A stretch of DNA of 64,000 bases from Rhizobium sp. 16-488-2b (GCF_017741815.1 NZ_JAGHMF010000014.1:218191-282190); one strand, 5' to 3'. Counted from the stretch's first letter, positions 1 to 8,909 are shown. Program-made: numbers and translations. The notes: a model not told the origin generated them from the sequence alone.

Positions 1-291
1 AGCGAGTTGCGGCAAGGAACAGGACGCCATGAAGATGTTCGCGGTCACCGGTTGTTCGTCGATATCGGCTTCGAGCCTGAAGTCGTTATACCACCTCTGC
101 GCGGTCTTCGTTTCGCTAATGCGCCCTCGTGCCAAAAGCATCGCCATCTCCCAGGCCGTCACAGCCGAAACGAAAACCGGTCTCCCGGCAGCCTTTGCAT
201 CCGCGAGAGCGGCCAGCGCTCCTTCCGCCAAGGGCTCTCTCTTCGCCATCCAGATCGCGGCGCAGGTGTCGAGCAGAAAAGCACTATTCAT
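1..291 (-). CDS. PIN-domain toxin, VapC family (3' end outside window)
   Basis: Only the first 97 codons are visible; the gene runs off the left edge. The N-terminus has the PIN pattern of a hydrophobic strand ending in an acidic residue (FLLDTCAAIW, Asp8) and a second acidic position in TAWEMAML (Glu48). PIN toxins of type II systems are metal-dependent ribonucleases that cut tRNA, rRNA or mRNA. The ATG at 291 overlaps the last codons of the upstream HTH gene by 8 nt, the translational coupling expected of an antitoxin-toxin pair. The catalytic C-terminal half is not seen, so activity cannot be judged. Confidence 0.8.
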   Translation of the reverse strand, partial: MNSAFLLDTCAAIWMAKREPLAEGALAALADAKAAGRPVFVSAVTAWEMAMLLARGRISETKTAQRWYNDFRLEADIDEQPVTANIFMASCSLPQLA

Positions 292-766
292 TGTAAAGCT
301 TCTCGCCCCACTCCTCGTCCCAATCCATCGGCGCGGTCAGATCCACCCCCGGCATGATCGTCAGCGTCCCCTTCATGCATCCCCAGGCAGGATGCACCTC
401 GATCAGCGTTCCATCCTCCAGCTCCATCCAGCGCTTGCCATCCTTGTAGATGACGTCGTCCTCCGTAAACATCTTGACGGGCGGCTCGTCGGGCAAAACC
501 GGTGCGGTGCCGCCGCCCTCATAGCCCGCCTGCTTCTTCTCCGCGAAGCCGGTGGCGTCGCCACGGCGATGCGCGGCCACCTCCTCCAGCGGAAGGCCAA
601 GATAATCTGCGATCTGGTCCTGCTCGTCGGCGCTCATCTTCCGCTCGCCGCTCAGCATGCGCGACACCGCACTCGGATCAAGCCCCATGAAACGGGCCAT
701 GTCTCGAAGCGAAGCATCGCGCTGTGAAAGCTTTTCGTAGAACCATGCGCTGTCGATCACACCCAT
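284..766 (-). CDS. HTH (XRE-type) antitoxin of the PIN toxin
   Basis: A 160-residue protein with an N-terminal helix-turn-helix: residues 16-45 read as SQRDASLRDMARFMGLDPSA followed by VSRMLSGER, typical of Cro/CI-type DNA-binding folds. The acidic C-terminal half (many Asp/Glu around MEDGT and DWDEEW) would suit toxin binding. The start at 766 is supported by AGAGGAGA upstream. It overlaps the PIN gene by 8 nt, so the two form one operon in which this protein probably neutralises the toxin and autoregulates. VapC partners are more often AbrB- or Phd-like, so an HTH antitoxin is a less common pairing. The antitoxin role is inferred from context. Confidence 0.72.
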   Translation of the reverse strand: MGVIDSAWFYEKLSQRDASLRDMARFMGLDPSAVSRMLSGERKMSADEQDQIADYLGLPLEEVAAHRRGDATGFAEKKQAGYEGGGTAPVLPDEPPVKMFTEDDVIYKDGKRWMELEDGTLIEVHPAWGCMKGTLTIMPGVDLTAPMDWDEEWGEKLYNE

Positions 767-845
767 GTCGATCTCCTCTGGAAACGCCGGAGCACATTAG
801 CACAATGCGACCAACGCAACAATCAAAGCGAGTGTTGCGATTATC

Positions 846-2213
846 TCATGCTCGCTCGAAACCGCGCGCCACCTCCCAGTCCGTGATCCTGCGGTCATAC
901 TCCTCCTGCTCCCACTCCGCCGCGCGGGTATAGTGATCGATGACGTCGTCGCCGAAAGCATTGCGCAGCATCTTGGACTTTGTCATGGCCGTGGTCGCGG
1001 CCCTCAGCGTCCGGGGAATCTCGCGCACCTTGCGCGCGCCATAGGCGTCGCCGACGAAGGGCGCTTCCAGCTCCATCTTGTTCTCGATCCCGTCGATCCC
1101 CGCTGCCAGCAGTGCGGCGAAGGCGAGATAGGGGTTGAGGTCGGAGCCGCCGACGCGGCATTCGATGCGGATCGCCTTGGTGCCGTCGCCGCAGAGGCGA
1201 TAGCCGGCCGTGCGGTTGTCCTTGCTCCAGATCGCCTTGGTCGGCGCGAAAGTGCCGGCCATGAAGCGCTTGTATGAGTTGATGTAGGGCGCCAGGAAAT
1301 AGGTGATCTCGCTGGCATGCGCGAGCAGACCGGCGATGTAGTTTTCCATCAGGCTGGACATGCCGTACTTGCCCTTGTCGTCGGCAAACAGCGGCGTCTT
1401 TCCGTCGGCGCTCCACAGCGACTGGTGGATGTGCGATGAGCTGCCGGCGGCGTTGTAGTGCCACTTGGCGAGGAAGGTGATGGCCTTACCCTTGGCCCAG
1501 GCGATTTCCTTGCAGCCGTTCTTGATGATCGAGTGACGGTCGGCCATCGCGAGCGCATCGGCATAGCGCACGTTGATCTCCTCCTGGCCTGCGGAAGCCT
1601 CGCCCTTGGAGTTCTCGACGGGAATGCCGGCACCCTGCAGCCCGGTGCGGATCGCCCGCATCACCTCTTCCTCCTTGGTGGTCTGGAAGATGTGGTAGTC
1701 CTCGTTATAGGCGCTGGCGAGCTTGAGGTTGCGATAGCCGGATGCCTGCGCGGACTCATAGGTCTGGTCGAACAGGAAGAATTCGAGCTCGGAGGCCATG
1801 AAGGCCTTCATGCCCATGTCTTCCAGCCGCTTGACCTGCTTCTTCAGGATCGCGCGCGGCGAATGCGGCACTTCCTCGTGGGTGTGGTGGTCAAGCAGGT
1901 CGCAGAGCACAAGTGCGGTCCCCTCGAGCCACGGAATGCGCCGCAGCGTCGAAAGGTCCGGCTTCATCGTGTAGTCGCCGTAACCCTTCTCCCAGCTGGT
2001 CGCCTTGTAGCCGGAGACCGTCTCCATCTCCATGTCGGTGGCGACCAGATAGTTGCAGCTGTGTGTTTCCTTCCAGGCGCTTTCGAGGAAGTATTCGGCT
2101 TGGAAACGCTTGCCCATAAGCCGCCCCTGCATGTCGACCTGGCATGCCAGCACGGTATCGATGCGTCCGTCGGCAACGTCCTGCTTCAGATCGTCGAGAG
2201 TATAGATGCTCAT
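846..2213 (-). CDS. Glutamine synthetase family ligase, probable gamma-glutamylpolyamine synthetase (PuuA-like)
   Basis: 455 residues, the usual length of the GS-like amine ligases. Metal/substrate motifs are in place: SELEFFLF (141-148), GQEEINVRYADA (209-220) and the ATP-site loop AGSSSHIHQSLW (256-267). A NRTAGYRLCG-type arginine segment follows in the C-terminal half. The start at 2213 has GGGGAGGT four bases upstream. The gene follows an amino-acid permease and, further upstream, an N-formylglutamate amidohydrolase family gene, all on the minus strand, which favours ligation of glutamate to an imported amine or amino acid over ammonia assimilation. Whether the acceptor is putrescine, ethanolamine or another amine cannot be told from sequence. 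GlnA is less likely. Confidence 0.8.
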   Translation of the reverse strand: MSIYTLDDLKQDVADGRIDTVLACQVDMQGRLMGKRFQAEYFLESAWKETHSCNYLVATDMEMETVSGYKATSWEKGYGDYTMKPDLSTLRRIPWLEGTALVLCDLLDHHTHEEVPHSPRAILKKQVKRLEDMGMKAFMASELEFFLFDQTYESAQASGYRNLKLASAYNEDYHIFQTTKEEEVMRAIRTGLQGAGIPVENSKGEASAGQEEINVRYADALAMADRHSIIKNGCKEIAWAKGKAITFLAKWHYNAAGSSSHIHQSLWSADGKTPLFADDKGKYGMSSLMENYIAGLLAHASEITYFLAPYINSYKRFMAGTFAPTKAIWSKDNRTAGYRLCGDGTKAIRIECRVGGSDLNPYLAFAALLAAGIDGIENKMELEAPFVGDAYGARKVREIPRTLRAATTAMTKSKMLRNAFGDDVIDHYTRAAEWEQEEYDRRITDWEVARGFERA

Positions 2214-2360
2214 ATGGACCTCCCCATAAATTTAAACTGAAATCGGGCCAACGAAACGGCATGCTCCGTGCGGCAACGCCGCGCCGGACTGCGCAGTCTG
2301 ATGTCGGTCAACCGCAATGCAGGGCCGCCGGACGCGGCCCCGCTTTCTTGGAAGAATATA

Positions 2361-3908
2361 TCAGCCTTCGCCGACAGCCTTTTCGGCGGCCGCGATCTCG
2401 GCCTGGCGGCGTGCCACTTCCTCGCCAATCGGCGGGCCCTTGAAGCGGCGGCTCTCGAAGCCGAACCACACGATCGCGGTCAGCACCAGGAAGCCTACGG
2501 TCACATAGAGCGCCGGGCCGTTCGGCGGCTGCACGCCGAGAACGAAGATCAGGATCATCGCGAGGATCGACAGAACCGCAAAGAGCTTGAACATCCCCTC
2601 GCCGATGTTCCACGGACCCATCTTGTCCCACTTCGAAGTCCCCCAGGCGAAGAGACCGAGCGTGATCGGGATCGCGAAGGAGAAGAACAGGAAGATGACC
2701 GTGCAGGAAACGACGATCGTGTAAACCGGCGTGTCACCGATCGAGACGAGCGACGAGCCCCAGACGAAGAGCACCGAGAGGATCGATCCGGTCCAGATGG
2801 CCGAGACCGGCGTACGGTACTTCGGGCTGACCTTGGCGAGCGCCTTGGACGCCGGCAGGCCGCCATCGCGCGAGAAGGCGAAGATCATGCGCGAGACGGA
2901 GGTGACGGTGGCAAGGCCGCACAGCCACTGGCACACGAGGATCGCGAAGTAGAGGATATCCTTGACGGTCGCGTTGACCTGCGTGTCCATCGCCCAGAAG
3001 AACACGTTCCAGCCTTGCTTGGCGGCGTCATCCATGTTCGGCAGCATCAGCACGAACGAGCAAAGCATGATGTAGCCGAACAGCGCCGACCAGAGCACGG
3101 AAGAAACCATGCCGCGCGGAACGGAATGGGCGGCCTTGACCGTTTCTTCCGAGGTATGCGCGGAAGCGTCATAGCCGGTGATCGTGTAGATCGGCAGCAA
3201 CAGACCGAGAAGGAACACCCAGGTGCCCGACGTTGCCGGCCAGACATTGCCACCCGCTTCGCCGGAGTAGTTGGCGAAGGTAAACAGGCGGCCGATCTCG
3301 TAGGAAGGCGCGAAGTACAGGCACACGGCCGACAGCGCGATCGCCGATGCGAAGATCAGGTAGCCCGAGAAGTCGGTGAGCTTGGCGGTCAGGCCGATAC
3401 CCATGTGGTTCACGAGCGCCTGCGCGCCGGTGATGATCACAAGGAACAGGATGCGCACCGTCGTCGTATCGGTCAGGCCGAAATAGGTGGTGCCGAACGA
3501 GCCCATGAAGAAGTAATAGGTGCCGACGTTGATGGCGCCGAGAACCGTGACGAGGCCGAGCAGGTTGAACCATGCCGTCAGCCAGCCCGTGAAGCGGTTG
3601 CCGAGGATCGAACCCCAGTGATAGAGGCCGCCGGCCGTCGGATAGGCCGAGCTGATCTGCGCCATGGCGACGGCGAACACCAGCGAAACGAAGCAACCGA
3701 TCGGCCAGCCGATGCCGATTGCGGCACCGCCCGCGCCGGCCGTTGCCTGCGCCAGCGAATTGATACCACCGGAAAGAATGCAAATGATCGAGAATGAAAC
3801 GGCAAAATTCGAAAACGAGCTCATGCGCCGTTCGAGTTCCTGGGCATAGCCCATGGAATGCAGGATGTGCACATCCTGCTTCTTGTCGAGTTCCGAATAA
3901 TCGGACAT
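2361..3908 (-). CDS. APC-superfamily amino acid/amine permease
   Basis: 515 residues with about twelve hydrophobic segments. The N-terminus has the APC signature: ERRMSSFSNFAVSFSIICIL, a glycine-rich GIGWPIG stretch, and the AQISSAYPTAGGLYHWG motif that marks the substrate-binding helix-3 region. It is an inner-membrane secondary transporter for an amino acid, GABA or amine. I chose ATG 3908 because GGGGGACGTC precedes it; an upstream ATG at 3932 would add eight residues. It lies 147 nt upstream of the GS-like ligase on the same strand, consistent with uptake followed by gamma-glutamylation. Substrate is not deducible. Confidence 0.85.
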   Translation of the reverse strand: MSDYSELDKKQDVHILHSMGYAQELERRMSSFSNFAVSFSIICILSGGINSLAQATAGAGGAAIGIGWPIGCFVSLVFAVAMAQISSAYPTAGGLYHWGSILGNRFTGWLTAWFNLLGLVTVLGAINVGTYYFFMGSFGTTYFGLTDTTTVRILFLVIITGAQALVNHMGIGLTAKLTDFSGYLIFASAIALSAVCLYFAPSYEIGRLFTFANYSGEAGGNVWPATSGTWVFLLGLLLPIYTITGYDASAHTSEETVKAAHSVPRGMVSSVLWSALFGYIMLCSFVLMLPNMDDAAKQGWNVFFWAMDTQVNATVKDILYFAILVCQWLCGLATVTSVSRMIFAFSRDGGLPASKALAKVSPKYRTPVSAIWTGSILSVLFVWGSSLVSIGDTPVYTIVVSCTVIFLFFSFAIPITLGLFAWGTSKWDKMGPWNIGEGMFKLFAVLSILAMILIFVLGVQPPNGPALYVTVGFLVLTAIVWFGFESRRFKGPPIGEEVARRQAEIAAAEKAVGEG

Positions 3909-4034
3909 GACGTCCCCCTGTTTAGCCATCAACCGCGGAATTGCGGCTGATTATCCAGTGCCAAAGTGCCCGCGACGTTTTCGCCTGCGGGCGGATCGCA
4001 GTTAGACTGCTCCCTGGGGTCTTATCTTTCGTCG

Positions 4035-4805
4035 TCAGGCGTCCAGGCTCTGCTGGAGCAGCCTTGTCAGATAGCTGGCCATGACCCCTTGGCCAGCCGG
4101 GTCTGCGATGAGGTCGTTGCGGACCTCGATCATTACATTGCGCAATCCGTTCGACAGCCCGTGCAGGATCAGCGTATGCGTCACGCCATCCGAGGGGCCA
4201 TAAGGCTCGTTGCGCTCAACTCTATAGTGCGTCGTCTCACCCGCAGCGGCAAGCATCGCATCCGCCAGCCGGCTGTCGTCGTCGTGCAGGACACCCACCT
4301 CGACCGCACGCGTCTTTCCGTGAAAGACAGGCGTAAAGCTGTGGACGGTGACGATAACGGTCTCCTGTCCCCGCGCCTTGCGTTCACGAATGAGTGCGCG
4401 AATGGCGTCATGAAACGGGATGTAAAGAGCCTCGGTGCGCGCGGTCTTTTCTTCCGCGCTCAGGCCTGCATTTCCCGGGATGTCGTAGACCTCGCTTTTC
4501 TCAGGCATGGCGCCGGCCGATTCCGGCGGCCTGTTGCAGTCGTAGATCAGGCGTGAAAAACGCTGGTGAACCAGCGTGGCATCGAGCGCCTCGGACATGC
4601 CCCTGGCGACAGCAAGAGCACCGGGATCCCAGGCAATGTGACTGTTGAGCGCCTCCTCGGAAAGACCAAGCGTCCCGAAGTGGGCAGGCAGAACCCGCGA
4701 TGCATGTTCGCAGACGATAAGCACCGGGCTGGTGCCGTCTGGCCTTTCGACCGCGACGCACTCCCCTTCCCCTTTGCCGAGCACTTCCAACCGAGCAAGC
4801 ACCAC
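4035..4805 (-). CDS. N-formylglutamate amidohydrolase family hydrolase
   Basis: 256 residues matching the HutG-type N-formylglutamate amidohydrolase family. Landmarks are SPVLIVCEHASRVLP (zinc-ligand histidine), LNSHIAWDPGALAVA, RFSRLIYDCNRPP and VTVHSFTPVFHGK. The family hydrolyses N-formyl-L-glutamate or related N-substituted amino acids to the free acid. The apparent start is GTG at 4805. It is 126 nt upstream of the permease and divergent from the RpiR gene. There are no hut genes nearby, so a role in degrading a glutamylated or formylated amine product fits better than histidine catabolism; that part is inference. Confidence 0.85.
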   Translation of the reverse strand: MVLARLEVLGKGEGECVAVERPDGTSPVLIVCEHASRVLPAHFGTLGLSEEALNSHIAWDPGALAVARGMSEALDATLVHQRFSRLIYDCNRPPESAGAMPEKSEVYDIPGNAGLSAEEKTARTEALYIPFHDAIRALIRERKARGQETVIVTVHSFTPVFHGKTRAVEVGVLHDDDSRLADAMLAAAGETTHYRVERNEPYGPSDGVTHTLILHGLSNGLRNVMIEVRNDLIADPAGQGVMASYLTRLLQQSLDA

Positions 4806-4883
4806 AGTCGCTCCACCACAACTGTTAATAAAATACTTATAAGAAAAGAATTCTTCAGCTTTCCATAAGTGTCAAGCGCACAC

Positions 4884-4899
4884 TGAAAAAATCTTTTCA
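4884..4899. promoter_or_regulatory. Palindrome in the RpiR/N-formylglutamate amidohydrolase intergenic region, candidate operator
   Basis: TGAAAAAATCTTTTCA has perfect 6-nt arms (TGAAAA/TTTTCA) around a 4-nt centre. It lies between divergent genes, just upstream of a TTGACA at about 4909 that could serve the rpiR promoter. RpiR-type regulators often bind TGAAA-N-TTTCA palindromes, so autoregulation is plausible, but the assignment is inference. Confidence 0.45.
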
Positions 4900-4984
4900 T
4901 GACAGTGGTTGACATGGATTGTGACAGCGTTGTTAACTTTGAGTGGGAAAGTGGCACAAGACCAATCCCGGGGAGCAAGATCGC

Positions 4985-5857
4985 GTGACCGTTGCGTCGA
5001 AGACAGTTTCGGACGTAATCCACTCGCATTTTGGCGTGCTCACGCGCGCCGAAAAGCAGCTGGCTGAAAGTCTGTTGGACAACTACCCTGTCTCAGGACT
5101 GGGGAGCATCACGACGATCGCCGAAAACGCCGGCGTATCGACCCCGACGGTCGTGCGCATGGTCCAGAAACTCGGTTTCAAGGGCTATCCGGATTTCCAG
5201 GCGCATCTGCACCAGGAGGTCGAGGCGACGATCTCCAATCCTATCGCCAAGCATGACCGCTGGGCGTCCAACGCGCCAGGAACTCACATCCTCAACCGTT
5301 TTGCCGACGCCATCATCGACAATCTGCGCCAGACGCTGACCGGTCTCGACACCGCGACCTTCGACAGCGTCGCGACCCTTCTGTCGGACCGCAAGCGCAA
5401 CCTCTATTTCGTCGGCGGCCGCATCACCGGCGCGCTGGCGGAGTATTTCTTCACGCATATGCAGGTGATCCGCCCCAACACGGCGCTTTTGTCGGCCAAT
5501 TCCAGCAGCTGGCCGCAATATGTCCTGAACATGAACCCCGGCGACCTGCTGATCATCTTCGACATCAGGCGCTACGAGCAGGAGCTCGTCAGCCTCGCCA
5601 CCGCCGCCAAGAACAGCGGCGCCGAGATCATCATCTTCACCGACCAGTGGGCCTCCCCCGCCGCGAAGCTGGCACGCCATACGTTTCGCGTGCAGATCGA
5701 GGCGCCGTCGGCATGGGACAGCTCCGTCGTCACCCTTTTCATCGTCGAGGCGCTGATCGAAGCGGTTCAGAACTCGACATGGGACGAGACGAAGGAGCGC
5801 ATGAAAACGCTGGAAGGCCTTTTCGAACAGACGCGGCTCTTCCGCAAACTTGGTTAG
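4985..5857 (+). CDS. MurR/RpiR family transcriptional regulator
   Basis: 290 residues from the chosen GTG at 4985, which has GGGGAGC nine bases upstream; an in-frame GTG at 4943 would extend it by 14 residues. The N-terminal HTH_6 domain reads LTRAEKQLAESLL, then TTIAENAGVSTPTVVRMVQK (recognition helix) and GFKGYPDFQAHL. The C-terminal half is a sugar-isomerase (SIS) fold, with NLYFVGGRITGALAEYFFTH and the LLIIFDIRRY strand, which binds the effector. It is followed on the same strand by the ABC importer genes, so it most likely controls that transporter and perhaps the divergent catabolic cluster. The inducer is unknown. Confidence 0.88.
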   Translation: MTVASKTVSDVIHSHFGVLTRAEKQLAESLLDNYPVSGLGSITTIAENAGVSTPTVVRMVQKLGFKGYPDFQAHLHQEVEATISNPIAKHDRWASNAPGTHILNRFADAIIDNLRQTLTGLDTATFDSVATLLSDRKRNLYFVGGRITGALAEYFFTHMQVIRPNTALLSANSSSWPQYVLNMNPGDLLIIFDIRRYEQELVSLATAAKNSGAEIIIFTDQWASPAAKLARHTFRVQIEAPSAWDSSVVTLFIVEALIEAVQNSTWDETKERMKTLEGLFEQTRLFRKLG

Positions 5858-5966
5858 GAGGGACAATTAGGACAGCGAAGATGTAACAGGCGCAAACAAG
5901 GACGTGTCGCAATCGAAACATCCTTGCCAAACGCCCGCGATACAAAGAAAAAATAGCGTCATCCAA

Positions 5967-5995
5967 CTGTCACACAAGCTTCACGTAACGTCAGT
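5967..5995 (+). promoter_or_regulatory. Pho-box-like repeats upstream of the ABC binding-protein gene
   Basis: Three heptamers at 11-bp spacing, CTGTCAC (5967), GCTTCAC (5978) and CGTCAGT (5989), resemble the 7+4 direct-repeat layout of PhoB sites. Only the first is a good match to CTGTCAT. The element is 41-69 nt upstream of the GTG start at 6036. Treat as a weak candidate. Confidence 0.25.
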
Positions 5996-6035
5996 AACAG
6001 CATCGTCGGACACTGAAACCCGAAGGAGAACAACA

Positions 6036-7139
6036 GTGATCTCTAATCTTTCTCGAATGCTCTCGCTCTCTACAGCAATTGTTGTGGCTTCAACCGCAAT
6101 TGCTGCCGCAGAGCCAAGCGCTGAACTCATCGCTGCCGCCAAGAAGGAAGGCACGCTGACCACGATCGCTCTCCCGCACGACTGGTGCGGCTATGGCGAC
6201 GTCATTGCCGGCTTCAAGGCGAAGTATGGTCTGGAAGTGAACGAACTGAACCCGGACGCTGGTTCGGGCGACGAAATCGAAGCCATCAAGGCCAACAAGG
6301 GCAACACCGGCCCGCAGGCTCCTGACGTCATCGACGTCGGCCTCTCCTTCGGCCCGACCGCAAAGGCTGACGGCCTGATCCAGCCTTACAAGGTTTCGAC
6401 CTGGGATTCGATCCCTGACAGCGCCAAGGATGCCGACGGCTACTGGTACGGCGATTACTACGGCGTTCTCTCCTTCGTCGTGAACACCGACATCGTCAAG
6501 GAAGTACCAAAGGACTGGGCCGACCTGAAGAAGTCGGACTACGCCAACAGCGTTGCTCTCGCTGGTGACCCGCGCGCTTCCAACCAGGCCGTTCAGGCTG
6601 TTTACGCTGCCGGCATCGCTGCTGGTGAAAAGGACGCGACCAAGGCTGGTGAAGCCGGTCTCGCCTTCTTCGGCGAACTCAACAAGGCAGGCAACCTCGT
6701 TCCTGTCATCGGCAAGTCCGCTTCGCTGGCACAGGGCTCGACCCCGATCGTCATCGCATGGGACTACAACGGCCTGTCCTGGCGCGACACGCTGAAGGGC
6801 AACCCGCCGGTTGAAGTCGTCGTTCCGGCATCGGGCGTCAACGCCGGCGTTTACGTCCAGGCGATCTCCGCTTTCGCTCCGCACCCGAACGCTGCCAAGC
6901 TCTGGATGGAATACCTCTATTCGGACGAAGGTCAGCTCGGCTGGCTGAAGGGCTATTGCCACCCGATCCGCTTCAACGATCTGGCCAAGAACAAGAAGAT
7001 CCCGCAGGAACTTCTCGACAAGCTGCCGCCGGCTGCAGCCTATGAAAAGGCTGTCTTCCCGACGCTCGACGAGCAGGCTGCTGGCAAGACCGCCATCACC
7101 GGCAAATGGGACAGCGTCGTCGGCGCCAACGTCCAGTAA
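6036..7139 (+). CDS. ABC transporter periplasmic substrate-binding protein (PotD/Fbp-type)
   Basis: 367 residues from GTG 6036, preceded by AAGGAG at the right distance. This start gives a clean Sec signal peptide (MISNLSRMLSLSTAIVVAST then AIAAAEP, cleavage after AAA), which the longer in-frame reading from 5904 would bury. The body resembles family 1 extracellular binding proteins of the iron/spermidine/AEP group: GTLTTIALPHDWCGYGDVIA, PDVIDVGLSFGPTAKADGL, YWYGDYYGVLSFVVNTD and a conserved VIAWDYNGLSW hinge. It delivers ligand to the permeases encoded downstream. A terminator after the gene would raise its level over the membrane subunits. The ligand is not identifiable by eye. Confidence 0.85.
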   Translation: MISNLSRMLSLSTAIVVASTAIAAAEPSAELIAAAKKEGTLTTIALPHDWCGYGDVIAGFKAKYGLEVNELNPDAGSGDEIEAIKANKGNTGPQAPDVIDVGLSFGPTAKADGLIQPYKVSTWDSIPDSAKDADGYWYGDYYGVLSFVVNTDIVKEVPKDWADLKKSDYANSVALAGDPRASNQAVQAVYAAGIAAGEKDATKAGEAGLAFFGELNKAGNLVPVIGKSASLAQGSTPIVIAWDYNGLSWRDTLKGNPPVEVVVPASGVNAGVYVQAISAFAPHPNAAKLWMEYLYSDEGQLGWLKGYCHPIRFNDLAKNKKIPQELLDKLPPAAAYEKAVFPTLDEQAAGKTAITGKWDSVVGANVQ

Positions 7140-7154
7140 AACAGTATGAAACCG

Positions 7155-7184
7155 GCCTCCCCGTCTTATCGCGGGGAGGCTTTT
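7155..7184 (+). terminator. Intrinsic terminator/attenuator after the binding-protein gene
   Basis: GCCTCCCC (7155-7162) pairs with GGGGAGGC (7173-7180) around a 10-nt loop, followed by TTTT. It sits between the binding-protein and permease genes, where partial termination gives excess binding protein. Confidence 0.8.
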
Positions 7185-7216
7185 GCCCCTCCGACGCCGC
7201 AAGAAGAGCTTTTTCA

Positions 7217-8113
7217 ATGAGCACTGTTTCGACGACGCCCGTGGTGAGCACGGCCCCGCTGATCACCAAGGACCGCGTGATCGACTGGCTCGGCATTACA
7301 CCCTTCATTATTTTCGCCCTGCTTTTTCTCATTATTCCCACGCTCTACCTTGTGGTTGGCGCTTTTTTGACGCCCGAGGGTAATTTCACGCTGAAGAACA
7401 TCGGTGATCTTTTCACCCCGTCGATCCTCAGCGCCTACTGGATCAGTATCCGCGTTTCGGTCGCCTCGGCGCTCGGCGGCGCGCTGATCGGCTTTTTCCT
7501 CGCCTGGGCGGTCGTGCTCGGCGGCCTGCCCACATCGGTGCGTTCGACGCTGTTGACCTTCTCCGGCGTGGCCTCGAATTTCGCGGGCATCCCGCTCGCC
7601 TTCTCGTTCCTGGCAACGCTCGGTCGCACCGGCCTCGTGACGGTTTTCCTGCGGGACTGGTTCGGATTCAACCTCTACGGCACCGGCTTCAACCTGCTCT
7701 CCTTCTTCGGGCTCACCATCACCTACATGTATTTCCAGATCCCGCTGATGGTGCTGATCCTGACGCCGGCGCTGGATGGCATGAAGAAGGAATGGCGCGA
7801 AGCGGCAGAAATCCTCGGCGCCAGCAATCTGCAATATTGGACCAAGGTCGCCCTGCCGATCCTCTGGCCGAGCCTTCTCGGCACGACACTGCTGCTCTTC
7901 GCAAACGCCTTCGGCGCCATCGCGACGGCTTACGCGCTGACGGGCTCCTCGCTCAACATCGTCCCGATCCTGCTCTATGCGCAGATCCGCGGCGACGTCC
8001 TTCACAATGCGAACCTCGGCTATGCGATCGCGCTCGGCATGATCGTCATCACCGGCGTGTCCAACATCCTCTATCTCATGCTGCGCATGCGCGCTGAACG
8101 GTGGCAGAAATGA
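7217..8113 (+). CDS. ABC transporter permease (first membrane subunit)
   Basis: 298 residues with about six membrane segments, starting at the ATG at 7217 (MSTVSTTPVVSTAPLITKDR) after AAGAAGAGC. The cytoplasmic EAA loop is EWREAAEILGASNLQYWTKV followed by LPILWPSL, the contact site for the ATPase. It belongs to the BPD_transp_1 family of PotB/FbpB-like subunits. It overlaps the next permease gene by 4 nt (ATGA), so the two are co-translated. A reading from 7106 overlaps the preceding terminator and is rejected. Substrate follows the binding protein and is unknown. Confidence 0.88.
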   Translation: MSTVSTTPVVSTAPLITKDRVIDWLGITPFIIFALLFLIIPTLYLVVGAFLTPEGNFTLKNIGDLFTPSILSAYWISIRVSVASALGGALIGFFLAWAVVLGGLPTSVRSTLLTFSGVASNFAGIPLAFSFLATLGRTGLVTVFLRDWFGFNLYGTGFNLLSFFGLTITYMYFQIPLMVLILTPALDGMKKEWREAAEILGASNLQYWTKVALPILWPSLLGTTLLLFANAFGAIATAYALTGSSLNIVPILLYAQIRGDVLHNANLGYAIALGMIVITGVSNILYLMLRMRAERWQK

Positions 8114-8898
8114 AGGCTCAAAAACTCGGCGCCTGGATCGCCATCGCCATCGGCGCGACCTATTTCATCGTGCCTCTGCTCGGAACCATCGAGTTCTCGC
8201 TGCGCATGCGCCGCGACGCCTACAGTTTCGACGCCTACCTCTCGGTCTTCTCCGACGAGCGCTTCCGCGCGACCTTCGGCTACTCGATGATGATGGCCCT
8301 TTTGACCATCGTCTTCGGCATGCTCTTGATCGTGCCGACCGCCTACTGGGTGCGCCTGCGCATGCCGCAGATGCGCCAGGTGGTCGAATTTATCACGCTG
8401 CTGCCGCTGGTCATCCCGGCCATCGTCATCGTCTTCGGTTATCTGAGGATGTATAATTCATCCTCCTACCTGCCGATGACCGGCTCGACGACGGGAACCA
8501 ATATCCTGCTCGTCTTCTCCTACATCACGCTGTCGCTGCCCTACATGTACCGCTCCGTCGATACCGCCATGCGCGCCATCGACGTCAGAACGCTGACCGA
8601 AGCCGCCCAGAGCCTCGGCGCCAGCTGGTGGACGATCATGTTCAAGTGCATCTTCCCGAACGTGATGAGCGGCATCCTCTCCGGCGCCTTCATCACGCTG
8701 GCGATCGTCATGGGCGAATTCACCTTCGCGGCACTGCTGAGCCGTCCCGCCTTCGGCCCCTACCTGCAGCTGGTCGGCGCCAACAGGGCCTATGAGCCCT
8801 CGGCGCTCGCCGTGATCGCATTCTCCATCACCTGGCTCAGCATGGGCCTGCTCAATCTCGTCTCGCGCATCGGCAGATCCCGTCCGGCCAAGGCTTAA
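8110..8898 (+). CDS. ABC transporter permease (second membrane subunit)
   Basis: 262 residues; the ATG at 8110 overlaps the upstream stop (ATGA). Six hydrophobic helices and the EAA loop TLTEAAQSLGASWWTIMFKC followed by IFPNVMSG identify a PotC/FbpB-type inner-membrane subunit. The C-terminal half has the usual GAFITLAIVMGEFTFAALL segment. It pairs with the preceding permease as a heterodimer, and the ATPase gene follows 11 nt after the stop. An alternative GTG at 8101 is three codons upstream and lies inside the previous gene. Confidence 0.88.
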   Translation: MKAQKLGAWIAIAIGATYFIVPLLGTIEFSLRMRRDAYSFDAYLSVFSDERFRATFGYSMMMALLTIVFGMLLIVPTAYWVRLRMPQMRQVVEFITLLPLVIPAIVIVFGYLRMYNSSSYLPMTGSTTGTNILLVFSYITLSLPYMYRSVDTAMRAIDVRTLTEAAQSLGASWWTIMFKCIFPNVMSGILSGAFITLAIVMGEFTFAALLSRPAFGPYLQLVGANRAYEPSALAVIAFSITWLSMGLLNLVSRIGRSRPAKA

Positions 8899-8909
8899 GG
8901 TATTTCGAC

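Noticed and set aside
2268..3797. 509-codon open frame on the plus strand opposite the APC permease
   Set aside because: Composition is an Arg/Asp/Glu shadow of a membrane-protein gene on the other strand, with no ribosome site.
5904..6035. 44-residue N-terminal extension of the first ABC binding protein
   Set aside because: It would bury the signal peptide. GTG 6036 has AAGGAG and gives a correct leader.
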